DNA of 64,000 bases from Alphaproteobacteria bacterium (GTDB lineage: Bacteria; Pseudomonadota; Alphaproteobacteria; Rhodobacterales; Rhodobacteraceae). Below the pieces are notes generated by a model that saw only the letters and a program-made list of their open reading frames with translations, was not told the origin of the DNA and searched no databases. The position numbers and the translations under genes are program-made. Positions 55,276 to 64,000 of the stretch are shown here, in pieces; position 1 is the first letter of the stretch, and the number at the start of each line of letters is the position of its first letter. The stretch lies in assembly GCA_030427405.1 (NCBI GenBank), contig JAUHXK010000007.1, forward strand, positions 62,001 through 126,000, given 5' to 3'.

Positions 55276-55856
55276 TCGTAATAGGTTGCGCGTTCCGCAC
55301 GGTCCAGCACGGTCGGCGTGACCACCGGTTCGCCTGTTTCGGGATCGAAGAACGGGGTTTTGCGCCAGCTGCCCGACACGCGCGACTTGATCACCCGGCC
55401 AAGCAGGCCGGTTGCCGCCGACATCAGCTTTTCATGCTTTTGGCGTCCATCGGGCTGCGGCACAAAGCCCCGTGTCGATACAGGGCCAAGCCGATCCTTG
55501 TCCGCAATGCGATTGATGTCGATTGCGGCAAAGGGAATTTTGGGTGTCGTCGAAGTGGTTGCAATCGGTGCCCTGCAGCACTTGGCGTACCAGCGGTACA
55601 TCCCCTTGGGGCTAAGCCGCATGGCCGCCAGGTATTCTGCACCTTTCGAGATATGGATGGCTTCGGGGCTGAGGTGAAAGATGTTCACCGGGCCAGGTGC
55701 CGGGTCAGGCTGCCCGAAATAAAGCTGCCCTGCGCGGCAATCCCTGCAATAGCAGACAACATGAGTCCCGGATGAAACCCCGGATGCCGTGATCTGGCCC
55801 TGCAGCTTCCCGCAGGTGCAGCTGAACGGCAGAGGCGCGCCCCGTGTGCCGGACAT
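55272..55856 (-). CDS. DUF6151 Cys-rich protein
   Basis: The 194-residue protein has cysteine pairs in FSCTCGKLQG (C13, C15) and VVCYCRDCRAG (C35, C37, C40) and a later AKCCRAP, suggestive of a zinc-binding fold like the Gfa/glutathione-dependent formaldehyde-activating family. DUF6151 is widespread in alphaproteobacteria with unknown function. It is encoded just downstream of phaZ on the same strand, with three bases between the stop of phaZ and its start. Confidence 0.8.
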   Translation of the reverse strand: MSGTRGAPLPFSCTCGKLQGQITASGVSSGTHVVCYCRDCRAGQLYFGQPDPAPGPVNIFHLSPEAIHISKGAEYLAAMRLSPKGMYRWYAKCCRAPIATTSTTPKIPFAAIDINRIADKDRLGPVSTRGFVPQPDGRQKHEKLMSAATGLLGRVIKSRVSGSWRKTPFFDPETGEPVVTPTVLDRAERATYYD

Positions 55857-55859
55857 GCC

Positions 55860-57131
55860 CTATGCCGCGGTATTTTTGTTTGCGGGGCGACGTCTGGCGG
55901 TGCGCTGGTTTTCGTTCATGAAATCAATGACCAGCGGGCGAATGTTGTCGCGCCAGCTGCGCCCGGCGAAAATGCCGTAATGGCCTGCGCCGGGTTCGAC
56001 ATGGCTGGCCTTTTTCGAATCGTCCAGACCCGTACACAGGTTCAGCGCGGCAATGCACTGGCCTGGGGCTGAAATGTCATCATTGGCCCCTTCAACGGTT
56101 TTGACAGCGACGTCGGTAATCTTGCCGATATCGACCTGATGCCCGTCCACGACAAAGGCGTTTCGGGCGATCTCGCCGTTCTTGAACACGCGCTCTACGG
56201 TCGAAAGATAGAACTCGGCAGTCATGTCCATGACTGCAAGATATTCGTCGTAAAAGCGGTTATGGGCGTCGTGGTCAGATGCCTCGTCGCTTACAACGCG
56301 CTGGATCTGGTCCGAGAATGCCTTGCTGTGACGTTCTGCATTCATCGACATGAACGATGCCAGCTGCAACAGGCCGGGATAGACCAGCCGACCGACGCCC
56401 TTGTACTTGAACCCGACCCGCTGGATCATGGTTTCTTCAAGCTGGCCCATCGTGACGCGACGCCCGAAATCGGTGACCTCGGTCGGGGTTGCATCCGGGT
56501 CTACCGGACCGCCGATCAGCGTCAGCGTCGACGGCTGCGCCTTGGGGTCGACCTCGGCCAGATAGGCAGTGGCGGCCAGAGTCAGCGGCGCGGGCTGGCA
56601 GACGGCGATCACATGGGTGTCTGGGCCAAGCTCTTTCATGAAATCAACGAGATAGAGCGTATAATCCTCGACGTCGAATTTGCCTTCGGAAACGGGGATA
56701 TCGCGCGCATTATGCCAGTCGGTGATGTACACTTCGCAATTGACCAGCAGACTTTTCACAGTCGACCGCAAGAGCGTTGCGTAATGCCCGGACATGGGCG
56801 CCACCAGCAGCACCTTGCGCGGTTGTTCTTCGCGGCCATTCACACGGAAATGCACCAGATCGCCAAAGGGGCGTTCAAGCACGGTCGTCACTTCAACCAG
56901 GTGATCCTTGCCGTCTTCGCAAGTAAAGGTGTGGATGCCCCAGTCAGGCTTGACGACCATGCGCTGAAACGTGCGTTCGGTTACCTCTCCCCAAGCGGCC
57001 ATCCAGCTGAATGCCGGGTTCGGAACCATCGAGAACAGGGGATAGGACGCCATCGCGCTTGCAGTCGCACCAAGCCACTGATTGGTGTTACGTACCGACT
57101 CCATAAGGTCGTACGTCATCATATAGCGCAT
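55860..57131 (-). CDS. phaZ: Intracellular polyhydroxyalkanoate depolymerase
   Basis: PhaZ degrades PHB inside the cell. The 423-residue protein has the Cys nucleophile C178 in VIAVCQPAPLTL, as in intracellular PHB depolymerases, plus the conserved segments MSGHYATLLRSTV, ITDWHNARDIP and the late GHYGIFAGRSWRD. AGGAGG lies nine bases upstream of the ATG. It is divergent from phaC and shares a 112-base control region with a PhaR-type box. Confidence 0.93.
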   Translation of the reverse strand: MRYMMTYDLMESVRNTNQWLGATASAMASYPLFSMVPNPAFSWMAAWGEVTERTFQRMVVKPDWGIHTFTCEDGKDHLVEVTTVLERPFGDLVHFRVNGREEQPRKVLLVAPMSGHYATLLRSTVKSLLVNCEVYITDWHNARDIPVSEGKFDVEDYTLYLVDFMKELGPDTHVIAVCQPAPLTLAATAYLAEVDPKAQPSTLTLIGGPVDPDATPTEVTDFGRRVTMGQLEETMIQRVGFKYKGVGRLVYPGLLQLASFMSMNAERHSKAFSDQIQRVVSDEASDHDAHNRFYDEYLAVMDMTAEFYLSTVERVFKNGEIARNAFVVDGHQVDIGKITDVAVKTVEGANDDISAPGQCIAALNLCTGLDDSKKASHVEPGAGHYGIFAGRSWRDNIRPLVIDFMNENQRTARRRPANKNTAA

Positions 57132-57208
57132 GAAAATGGGCCTCCTAAGTGCCTACCTGAGTTTTCGGACCATTCGTCGCTTTGCCCCCCGAGGCATACG
57201 ACGTTATT

Positions 57209-57219
57209 CTGCATAGCAG
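57209..57219. promoter_or_regulatory. PhaR-type operator between phaZ and phaC
   Basis: CTGCATAGCAG matches CTGC-N3-GCAG, the sequence recognised by PhaR in Paracoccus. It lies 25 bases upstream of the phaC start and 78 bases upstream of the divergent phaZ start. Confidence 0.65.
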
Positions 57220-57243
57220 CGAGGTTAGGGGGGAATTGTTAAA

Positions 57244-59046
57244 ATGACAACTAGCGAAGGCCAGGTGCCGGATCAGACCAAAGAACATATTGAACGCCTT
57301 AAGAAAAATATGGACAAGGTCGAAGCGCTGTCAAAGCGTCTGGTCGAGGTCATGGCAGCCAAGACACCCCATACGCCCGCACTGGATGGACCGAATCAAG
57401 AGCTTTTTGCAAAAGCAGCGACTGCATATTGGACTGACGCGTGGCAAAATCCCGCCAAATTGCTGGAACAACAGCTGGAATATTGGGGCAAATCGGTTCT
57501 GAACTTTGCCGAGGCGCAGCAAGCCATGACCTCTGGGGCGGCCGAACCTGACGACACCCCGAAGCGGGATAAGCGGTTTTCGAACCCGATGTGGGACACC
57601 AACCCCTATTTCCGGCTGATCCGTCAACAATACCAGACCAACGCCCAGGCGATTGCGCAGGCGGTCGACTCGGTCGAGGACCTGGACGACAAGGACACCC
57701 GGCGGCTCAGGTATTTCTCGCAGCAGATCATCGACATGATGTCGCCGACCAATTTCCTTGCGACCAACCCCGACGCTTTGGAAAAGGCCGTGGAAACCGA
57801 GGGCGAGTCGCTGATCAAGGGTCTGGAAAACCTGGTGTCCGACCTGGAAGCGAATGGCGGCGAGATGGTGGTCAAGCTGGCAGATGACAGCGCCTTTGAG
57901 ATCGGCGGCAACATTGCCACCACACCGGGCGAGGTCGTATTTCGCAACGAGATGATGGAGCTGATCCAGTACAAGCCGGTGACCGAAACCGTCTATCAGA
58001 CGCCCATCGTGCTGTTTCCGCCTTGGATCAACAAATTCTACATCCTTGACCTCAAGGCGCAGAACAGCCTGATCAAATGGGTGACCGAACAGGGTTATAC
58101 GCTGTTTGTTGTCAGCTGGGTGAATGCCAACAGTTCCCATGCTGATATCGGTATGGACGACTATATCGAAAGCGGTTTCCTGCGGGCCATTGAAGAGGCC
58201 AAGAGCATCTGCAATGTGAAACAGGTGAACGCGGTCGGGTACTGCATCGCGGGTACCACGCTGAGCCTGACGCTGGCGCTGCTGAAACAGCGCGGTGACA
58301 AGTCGGTCAAATCCGCGACCTTCTTCACCACCCTGACGGATTTTGGCGAGCAGGGAGAGTTCACGCCCTTCCTGCAAGACGATTTCGTGGATGGTATCGA
58401 GGAACAGGTATCCAAGGACGGGGTTTTGCGGGCGTGGATCATCGGTCGCACGATGTCATTCCTGCGGTCCAAGGACCTGATCTATACCCCGGCAATCCGA
58501 AGCTACATGATGGGCGAGGCGCCGCCCGCTTTCGATCTGTTGTTCTGGAACGGCGACGGTGCCAACCTGCCGGGCCGTATGACCATGCAGTACCTGCGCG
58601 GTCTGTGCCAGCGAAACGAGTTTGCCGGCGACGGGTTCGAACTGCTGGGGCACAAGCTTCATATCAAGGATGTCGACGTGCCCCTGATGGCGATCACCTG
58701 TGAAACCGACCATATCGCGGCATGGAAGGATTGCTATCGCGGGGTTCAGCAGATGGGGTCGCGGTCAAAGACGTTTGTCGTGTCCGAATCCGGTCATATC
58801 GCCGGGATCGTGAACCCGCCCAACAAAAAGAAATACGGCCACTATACCAACCCGGAACTCAAGGCGGATGCGGCGACCTGGCTGAAAGAGGCCGATTTTC
58901 ACGAAGGGTCATGGTGGCCGCTGTGGGAGGCCTGGCTGAAAAAGCGGTCAGGCAAGCAGGTCGAGGCCCGTGAACCGGGTGATTCGAGCCACCCCAGCCT
59001 GGGCCCGGCACCTGGGACCTATGTTAAGGTCAAGGCAACCGGCTGA
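57244..59046 (+). CDS. phaC: Class I polyhydroxyalkanoate synthase
   Basis: PhaC polymerises 3-hydroxyacyl-CoA into PHA. The 600-residue protein has the lipase-like box VGYCIAGTTL with catalytic Cys334, Asp in CETDHIAAW and His in SESGHIAGIVN. The length and the absence of a PhaE partner gene fit class I. The N-terminal 100 residues are helical and variable. It heads phaC-phaP-phaR. Confidence 0.95.
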   Translation: MTTSEGQVPDQTKEHIERLKKNMDKVEALSKRLVEVMAAKTPHTPALDGPNQELFAKAATAYWTDAWQNPAKLLEQQLEYWGKSVLNFAEAQQAMTSGAAEPDDTPKRDKRFSNPMWDTNPYFRLIRQQYQTNAQAIAQAVDSVEDLDDKDTRRLRYFSQQIIDMMSPTNFLATNPDALEKAVETEGESLIKGLENLVSDLEANGGEMVVKLADDSAFEIGGNIATTPGEVVFRNEMMELIQYKPVTETVYQTPIVLFPPWINKFYILDLKAQNSLIKWVTEQGYTLFVVSWVNANSSHADIGMDDYIESGFLRAIEEAKSICNVKQVNAVGYCIAGTTLSLTLALLKQRGDKSVKSATFFTTLTDFGEQGEFTPFLQDDFVDGIEEQVSKDGVLRAWIIGRTMSFLRSKDLIYTPAIRSYMMGEAPPAFDLLFWNGDGANLPGRMTMQYLRGLCQRNEFAGDGFELLGHKLHIKDVDVPLMAITCETDHIAAWKDCYRGVQQMGSRSKTFVVSESGHIAGIVNPPNKKKYGHYTNPELKADAATWLKEADFHEGSWWPLWEAWLKKRSGKQVEAREPGDSSHPSLGPAPGTYVKVKATG

Positions 59047-59070
59047 TTAATCAACGAAATCGATTTTTTT

Positions 59071-59111
59071 CTGCGCCGCAGCAACAAAAAGGTTGAAATG
59101 CTGCGCCGCAG
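59071..59111. promoter_or_regulatory. Two PhaR-type operators upstream of phaP
   Basis: CTGCGCCGCAG occurs at 59071-59081 and again at 59101-59111, each followed by CAA, spaced exactly 30 bases. Both match CTGC-N3-GCAG. They lie in the phaC-phaP gap, as expected for repression of the phasin gene by PhaR. Confidence 0.75.
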
Positions 59112-59177
59112 CAATCATATTGTTGTCGAGCCGATGGAAAACGGGGTGGGCCCGTTCCGGCAACAAGGATTGAGACA

Positions 59178-59624
59178 ATGGCAAAGACGCAAGATTTCAC
59201 TGCTGTTCTGAAAGACATGATGGGCGCATTCCCCGTCGACACCGCCGCTCTGGAAGGCGCATTCAAGTCGACCGCAACCCTGAACGAAAAACTGTCGGGT
59301 GTTGCTCTGGACGCCGCCGAGAAATCGGCTGAGATCTCCAGCAAATGGACCAAGGAAACCCTGGCCAAGCTGACCGAGATGTCGAAAGCAAAAGCAGAGC
59401 CTGCCGATTACGCAAAAGCGGCAACCGATTTCGCAAGCGCTTCGGCAGAAGTTGCGGCTGAAAACATGGCTGCTTTCGCCGAGATCGCGAAAAAAGTTCA
59501 GACCGAAACCGTTGAGCTGCTGATGGCTGCCGGCAAAGAAGCCGCAGAAGACGCGACTGCCGCTGTCAAAAAAGCAACCAACGACGTGACTGCAGCAGCC
59601 AAGAAAGCAACGGCTGCCAAGTAA
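59178..59624 (+). CDS. phaP: Phasin
   Basis: The 148-residue Ala/Lys-rich helical protein coats PHA granules. It has phasin-family features: FTAVLKDMMGAFPVDTAALE, the helix KTQDF start, and a C-terminal KKATNDVTAAAKKATAAK tail of the alphaproteobacterial phasins. AAGGA precedes the ATG. A terminator follows. Confidence 0.9.
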   Translation: MAKTQDFTAVLKDMMGAFPVDTAALEGAFKSTATLNEKLSGVALDAAEKSAEISSKWTKETLAKLTEMSKAKAEPADYAKAATDFASASAEVAAENMAAFAEIAKKVQTETVELLMAAGKEAAEDATAAVKKATNDVTAAAKKATAAK

Positions 59625-59672
59625 GCAACGTCCGCGACTGGCACCCAATCCTCCCAACGGGTGCAATCGCTC

Positions 59673-59706
59673 AGGGCAGGTCGTTTGACCTGCCCTTTCT
59701 TTTTGT
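59673..59706 (+). terminator. Intrinsic terminator of phaP
   Basis: AGGGCAGGTC (59673-59682) pairs perfectly with GACCTGCCCT (59687-59696) across GTTT and is followed by TTCTTTTT. Confidence 0.85.
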
Positions 59707-59707
59707 G

Positions 59708-59737
59708 CTGCAGTCGCATAACCTCTGCTGCATCGCA
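59708..59737. promoter_or_regulatory. Possible PhaR autoregulatory sites upstream of phaR
   Basis: CTGCAGTCGCA (59708-59718) and CTGCATCGCA (59728-59737) are two degenerate copies of the CTGC-N3/4-GCA pattern, 20 bases apart, just before the phaR ribosome site. Confidence 0.45.
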
Positions 59738-59759
59738 TCATCCTTGGGGAGGGTAAACG

Positions 59760-60314
59760 GTGTCGGAACAAGAAAAACCGCTGTTGATCAAGCGTTACGC
59801 CAGTCGGCGTCTGTATAACACCGAGACCAGCGACTATGTCACGCTGGAAGATATTGCCGGGTTTATCCGGGACGGCCGCGAGGTCCAGATCATCGACCTG
59901 AAAACCGGGGACGATCTTACGCGGCAATACCTGCTGCAAATCATTGCCGAGCATGAAAGCCGCGGTGAAAACGTTCTTCCGGTCAATGTGCTGAACGATC
60001 TTGTGCGCAGCTATATGGTGCCGGGCGGGGGCATGATGCCGCAATTCCTGCAAAGCTCGTTTGAAATGCTGCGCGAAAGCCAGACCAAAATGATGGAGAA
60101 TATGAACGCCATTAACCCCATGAGCAGCATTCCGGGGTTTGACGCTTTGCAGGCGCAGCAAGAGGCGTTTCTGAAGGCGATGACCGGCGGTCTGTCTGGC
60201 GGATGGTCCGGGCCGGGGCAGGACGACGAAGAAAAGCCTGAACCCAAGGAAGATCTGGACGACATCAAAAAGCAGTTGGCCGATCTTCAGCAGAAGCTGT
60301 CCAAGCTTAGCTAA
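59760..60314 (+). CDS. phaR: Polyhydroxyalkanoate synthesis repressor PhaR
   Basis: PhaR binds PHA granules and represses phasin genes until granules form. The 184-residue protein has the N-terminal PhaR domain IKRYASRRLYNTETSDYVTLEDIAGFIRDG and a Gln-rich C-terminal helical part. It has a GTG start with GGGGAGG about seven bases upstream. A terminator follows. Confidence 0.93.
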   Translation: MSEQEKPLLIKRYASRRLYNTETSDYVTLEDIAGFIRDGREVQIIDLKTGDDLTRQYLLQIIAEHESRGENVLPVNVLNDLVRSYMVPGGGMMPQFLQSSFEMLRESQTKMMENMNAINPMSSIPGFDALQAQQEAFLKAMTGGLSGGWSGPGQDDEEKPEPKEDLDDIKKQLADLQQKLSKLS

Positions 60315-60323
60315 GATGACAAA

Positions 60324-60355
60324 GGGCCCGCATCAGGCGGGCCCGTTCAGTTTTG
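60324..60355 (+). terminator. Intrinsic terminator of phaR
   Basis: GGGCCCGC (60324-60331) pairs with GCGGGCCC (60337-60344) across ATCAG and is followed by GTTCAGTTTT. Confidence 0.75.
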
Positions 60356-60370
60356 AATTGCCCGGACTGA

Positions 60371-61585
60371 TCAGGTGCCAAAGGCCTTGATCGGGGCGAT
60401 GACCTCTCCGACCGACGCCAGCAGGATATCGGCGATGATATCCAGTTCGGGGCGTGTCAGCCTTACCGGCAGACGGACGTCACAGGCATGCATCAGCATG
60501 TTGCGGGTCTGGGGCAATTCGACCTGTTCGGGCAGGAACTTCCAGTTCCAGAAGGCGCGCGCATTGTCCGGGCTCAGGCCGAATACCTGGACTTTGACAC
60601 CGCGCGTTTCTGCCGCTGCGGCAAAGGTTCGGATTTCGGCTTCGTCCAGGCCCACCAGATTGAACTGGATCGAGTCCGGGGCGCGGCGCTCGGGCGTCAG
60701 CGGTTCGGGAACCTCGATATAGGGCGAACTGTTCAGGCGCGCGGCAACATAGTCGTGGTTGGCCAGCCCGTCCTGCACCCGGCGACCCAGTTCAGGAATC
60801 TGCGGACGAATGACCGCGGCGCTGAGATTGCTCATGCGCAGATTGTACAACGGCAACTGGTTCTGCCAGCGGGCAAAGGCCTCGGCCAGGTCCGGGTCAT
60901 CGGCGCCGGTAGGGTCTTTGTGCTTTTTCCAGTTGTGCTCATAGGCACCGGACATGATCACGGCGCGGGCAACCAGATCGGCGTCATCTGTGACCAGAAT
61001 ACCGCCTTCGCCCGCATTGATCATCTTGTAGGACTGGAACGAGAAACAGCCGATCTTGCCAATCGTGCCGATATTGCGGCCATGCCAGGTGGTGCCCAGT
61101 GAGTGTGCCGCGTCCTCGACCACGGGAATGCCTTGCGCGTCGAACAGGCCCATGATCGCGTCCATATCCGATGTATGGCCGCGCATGTGGCTGATGATGA
61201 CCGCCTGAACGCCGTTCAGCTTGGCGGCAAAATCATCCATGTCGACGCGGTAATTGTCGCCAACTTCGCACAGGACCGGAATGCAATCGGCATGTACGAT
61301 CGCGGACGGCACCGCGGCAAAGGTGAATGCGGGGATCAGGACGCGGGCGTCGCGCGGCAAGTCCAGCGCCTTGAGCGACAGGAACAGGGCAGCAGAACAG
61401 CTTGAAACCGCCAATGCGTATTTGCTGCCCAGCAGCGCTGCAAATTCGGCCTCGAGCAGGCTGACCGGGGCATCCTGCGCCGCAGTATAGCGGAACAGGT
61501 CGCCCGATTGCATCAGCGCATCAATGGCTTCACGGGCGGCGGCGGGGATGGGTTCGGCGTCGTGGACGTTGGGTGGAAGCGTCAT
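60371..61585 (-). CDS. DegT/DnrJ/EryC1/StrS-family aminotransferase
   Basis: The 404-residue PLP enzyme has the family's sugar-aminotransferase features: SSCSAALFLSLKALDL, EDAAHSLGTTWHG and the cofactor Lys187 in FSFQSYKMINAGEGG. Most members aminate keto-sugars for lipopolysaccharide or glycan synthesis, but no sugar pathway genes are adjacent here, so the substrate is open. The ATG at 61585 has GGGAAAA upstream; a TTG at 61600 is less likely. Confidence 0.88.
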   Translation of the reverse strand: MTLPPNVHDAEPIPAAAREAIDALMQSGDLFRYTAAQDAPVSLLEAEFAALLGSKYALAVSSCSAALFLSLKALDLPRDARVLIPAFTFAAVPSAIVHADCIPVLCEVGDNYRVDMDDFAAKLNGVQAVIISHMRGHTSDMDAIMGLFDAQGIPVVEDAAHSLGTTWHGRNIGTIGKIGCFSFQSYKMINAGEGGILVTDDADLVARAVIMSGAYEHNWKKHKDPTGADDPDLAEAFARWQNQLPLYNLRMSNLSAAVIRPQIPELGRRVQDGLANHDYVAARLNSSPYIEVPEPLTPERRAPDSIQFNLVGLDEAEIRTFAAAAETRGVKVQVFGLSPDNARAFWNWKFLPEQVELPQTRNMLMHACDVRLPVRLTRPELDIIADILLASVGEVIAPIKAFGT

Positions 61586-61696
61586 ATTTGATTTTCCCAA
61601 ATTCTATCTTTCGTAAATATAAAGATATTGCCGAGGCAATCCAAGCCTTCATTCGCCCGTTCGGCGAAATTTCACCAAACTGTCGTGATTTGCAAG

Positions 61697-63001
61697 CTAC
61701 AGACCCAGCCGGTCGCGCATCGCGTACCAGGTCATTGCCAGAACCAGCAGCGGGTTGCGCAGGGCAGGGCCGCCCGGAAACCGCTGGGCGGGCACTCGGG
61801 CCAGCGTGTCGAAGCCGTCATTCTGCCCCTGAATCGCAAGCGCCATCAGCTGCCCCGCATGGGTGGCCGTACCAACGCCGTGGCCGGAATACCCCGAGGC
61901 CGAAAGGACATTGCGGCCCAATCGCGCCAGATAGGGCATGCGCCGCATGGTTATCGCCAGCGTCCCACCCCATGCATAGTCGATCCTGACGTCACCGAGA
62001 TGCGGAAAAATCGCGCTCATCGGTTTGCGGACCAGCCCTGCGATATCTGCGGGAAACCGGTAGCCATAGCTTTCGCCGCCGCCGAACAACAGCCTGCCAT
62101 CCGCGCTGAGCCGGAAGTAATTGACCACGAATTTCGTGTCCGCGACGGCGACGTCCTTCGACAGAACGCGCCGGGTTTCGTCGCCCAGTGGTTCAGTTGC
62201 GGCGATAAAGTTGTTGATGGGCATAACCCGCGCGGCGACCTGCCGGTTGAGCCCGCCCAAATACCCGTTGCAGGCCAGGATCACATGATCGGCCGAGACC
62301 TGGCCGTTGGCTGTCCTAATGGTCGTGCGCGCGCCGTCTTCGATCGCCAGAACTTCGGTGCCTTCATGCAGCCGCACGCCAGCCCGGACAGCTGCCCGCG
62401 CCAAGCCGAGCGCATAGTTCAGCGGATGCAGATGCGCCGCCCCCATATCAAGGTAACCGCCCGCATAGGCCGGCGAGGGGCACAGGTCATGACCGGCAGC
62501 CTTGTCCAGCAGCGATATCTGGTCATACCCATAGGTCTTGGCCAGATGGTCGGCGTGGCCATGCAGGTCTGCCCGTTCTGCGTCGCTGAATCCAAGGGTG
62601 GCTACGCCTGGTTTCAGGTCGCAGTCAATCTTGTGCCGGGAAATCAGGCCCTTGACCAAATCCTTGGCGTCTTCTGCCATGTCCCACAGCTTGGCGGCGT
62701 CGCCGGTTCCAACCAATTGTTCCAGGTCTTCCTGGTCCAGGCGTTGCGCGCTGCCCAATTGGCCACCATTCCGGCCTGACGCACCGAACCCGACGCGGTG
62801 CGCCTCAAGCAGCACGACATCATAGCCAGCCTCGGCAAGGTGCAGCGCAGCTGACAAGCCGGTGTAACCGCCGCCGACGACGCAGACATCGGCCCTGACC
62901 GTGCCCTGCAAGGGCTGGGTCACCTCAAGGCTGTGTGCTGTTGCCGCGTACCAACTGGGCGGAAAGGCCCCGGGCCGGTCGTTGCTGTACAATAGGTTCA
63001 T
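61697..63001 (-). CDS. puuB: FAD-dependent amine oxidoreductase, PuuB-like
   Basis: The 434-residue DAO-family protein has the FAD-binding motif CVVGGGYTGLSAALHLAE (from residue 40) and the GASGRNGGQLG segment found in gamma-glutamylputrescine oxidoreductases. It also has the late SGYSGHGVGTATHAG. With the glutamine-synthetase-like gene 13 bases upstream it fits polyamine degradation. The ATG at 63001 is the start; the longer frame belongs to the neighbour. Confidence 0.85.
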   Translation of the reverse strand: MNLLYSNDRPGAFPPSWYAATAHSLEVTQPLQGTVRADVCVVGGGYTGLSAALHLAEAGYDVVLLEAHRVGFGASGRNGGQLGSAQRLDQEDLEQLVGTGDAAKLWDMAEDAKDLVKGLISRHKIDCDLKPGVATLGFSDAERADLHGHADHLAKTYGYDQISLLDKAAGHDLCPSPAYAGGYLDMGAAHLHPLNYALGLARAAVRAGVRLHEGTEVLAIEDGARTTIRTANGQVSADHVILACNGYLGGLNRQVAARVMPINNFIAATEPLGDETRRVLSKDVAVADTKFVVNYFRLSADGRLLFGGGESYGYRFPADIAGLVRKPMSAIFPHLGDVRIDYAWGGTLAITMRRMPYLARLGRNVLSASGYSGHGVGTATHAGQLMALAIQGQNDGFDTLARVPAQRFPGGPALRNPLLVLAMTWYAMRDRLGL

Positions 63002-63014
63002 CGGGGGCCTTGGG

Positions 63015-64000
63015 TCAGACGTTGAGAAGCAGGTGCTCGCGTTCCCATGGGGAAATAACCTGCAGGAACTCTTCGTATTCCGCCCGCTTGACGATGCCAT
63101 AGACACGGGCGAATTCGGGGCCCAGAACCTCGTGCAGTTCGGTGGCCTGATCAAACAGGTCCAGCGCGCCACCCATGACCTGCGGGATGTCGCCATCCCC
63201 GTCATAAGCATCGCCATAGAACTGCCGGCGCGGCCGTTCCTGATGCACCAGCCCCAGGTAGCCACAGGCCAGCGAGACGGCAATTCCCAGATAGGGGTTG
63301 CAATCCATCCCGGCGATGCGGTTTTCGATCCTTCTGCTTTCGGGGCCGGACAGGGGAACGCGGATGCCCGTCGTGCGGTTGTCGCGCGCCCATTCGAGGT
63401 TGATCGGGGCCGCGTGGTCTTTGACATAGCGGCGATAGGAATTCACATAAGGTGCCATGACCGCGAGACCGGCGGGCAGGTGGGTCTGCAGCCCGGCGAT
63501 GAAATGATAGAACGCATCGGTTTCGCCCCCTTGCGGGCCGGAAAAGAGGTTCTGACCACTTTCGGTGTCAATGATTGAGTGATGGATGTGCATGGCCGAG
63601 CCCGGTTCGTCCGCGATGGGCTTTGCCATGAAAGTCGCAAAGCAGTTGTGGCGCAACGCGGCCTCGCGGATCAGCCGCTTGAAATAGAAAACCTCGTCGG
63701 CCAGCTTTACCGGATCGCCGTGGCGTAGGTTGATTTCAAGCTGCCCGGCACCGCCTTCCTGCGTGATCCCGTCGATTTCGAACCCCTGATGTTCGGCGAA
63801 ATCATAGATATCGTCGATGACCGGCCCGAATTCGTCCACGGCAGTCATGGAATAGGCCTGCCGCGCGGCGGCGGGCCGTCCGGACCGCCCCATCATCGGC
63901 TCGATCCCCTGTGCGGGGTCGACGTTTCGGGCGACCAGAAAGAACTCCATCTCGGGGGCCACGATGGGTTCCCACCCCTTGTCGCGATACAGCTGCACCA
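63015..64000 (-). CDS. puuA: Glutamine synthetase family, PuuA-like, partial
   Basis: The frame is open to the window edge, so the N-terminus is missing. Visible motifs are WEPIVAPEMEFFLV (glutamate-binding Glu), EGGAGQLEINLRHGDPV, GSAMHIHHSI and the late RIENRIAGMDCNPYL. The last replaces the usual adenylylation-type tail and fits the gamma-glutamylpolyamine synthetase group rather than GlnA. It ends 13 bases before puuB. Confidence 0.85.
   Translation of the reverse strand, partial: VQLYRDKGWEPIVAPEMEFFLVARNVDPAQGIEPMMGRSGRPAAARQAYSMTAVDEFGPVIDDIYDFAEHQGFEIDGITQEGGAGQLEINLRHGDPVKLADEVFYFKRLIREAALRHNCFATFMAKPIADEPGSAMHIHHSIIDTESGQNLFSGPQGGETDAFYHFIAGLQTHLPAGLAVMAPYVNSYRRYVKDHAAPINLEWARDNRTTGIRVPLSGPESRRIENRIAGMDCNPYLGIAVSLACGYLGLVHQERPRRQFYGDAYDGDGDIPQVMGGALDLFDQATELHEVLGPEFARVYGIVKRAEYEEFLQVISPWEREHLLLNV

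Overview
The window is GC-rich chromosomal DNA of a Rhodobacterales alphaproteobacterium (Roseobacter/Rhodobacter type). The evidence is the complete aerobic (CobG-type) cobalamin pathway, a class I PHA locus with phaZ divergent from phaC-phaP-phaR, an alphaproteobacterial ParE, ThyX instead of ThyA, an LdtR-type regulator and an SdhE gene. No prophage, insertion sequence, CRISPR array or rRNA operon was seen; the only tRNA found is tRNA-Cys.

Layout. 1-3590: periplasmic glucan genes (an OpgG/OpgD-family gene cut by the window edge, and opgC) behind a TPR gene. 3771-7114: a CoA-transferase overlapping an acetolactate-synthase-like ThDP enzyme, then a DUF302 protein. 7206-21395: a cobalamin cluster on the minus strand, led by a cobalamin riboswitch: DUF1636, cobW, cobN, cobG, cobH, cobI, cobJ, then cobL, cobE, cobM, cobB, cobA, cobF. 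Only cobK is on the plus strand; it exactly fills the space between cobJ and cobL, and its start codon overlaps that of cobL. cobQ lies apart at 26288-27745. 21555-30055: a beta-hydroxyacid dehydrogenase, tRNA-Cys, pcm, a TolC-type protein, a PopZ-like protein, a DUF6280-like gene, efp and a lone ABC membrane domain. 30171-36746: ygfZ, a TIGR04283 glycosyltransferase, several membrane or lipoprotein genes of unknown role (one in an AT-richer patch), parE and an AhpD-like protein. 36814-46643: an alpha/beta hydrolase, ppk2 behind a perfect FNR-type box, a MATE exporter, an aspartate aminotransferase, an XRE regulator overlapping sdhE, ldtR, a DUF1194 gene, gloA, thyX, a cold-shock gene and an ArsC/Spx-like gene. 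47055-49557: a bufferin operon. 49780-55856: thrS, three alpha/beta hydrolases, an M15-like protein and a DUF6151 protein. 55860-60314: the PHA locus with PhaR-type boxes. 60371-64000: a DegT-family aminotransferase, a PuuB-like oxidase and a PuuA-like glutamine synthetase (polyamine catabolism type).

How the genes work together. CobA, I, G, J, M, F, K, L, H and B cover every step from uroporphyrinogen III to hydrogenobyrinic acid a,c-diamide. CobN then inserts cobalt (its CobS and CobT partners are outside the window) and CobQ amidates later. The riboswitch should repress the set when B12 is plentiful. PhaC, PhaP, PhaZ and PhaR make, coat, degrade and regulate polyhydroxyalkanoate granules. 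The operon DUF2282-DUF692-DUF2063-DoxX matches the recently described bufferin (gig-type) RiPP family, which binds copper in the periplasm. It is the most unusual system here, and it carries a perfect hairpin between the precursor gene and its maturation genes.
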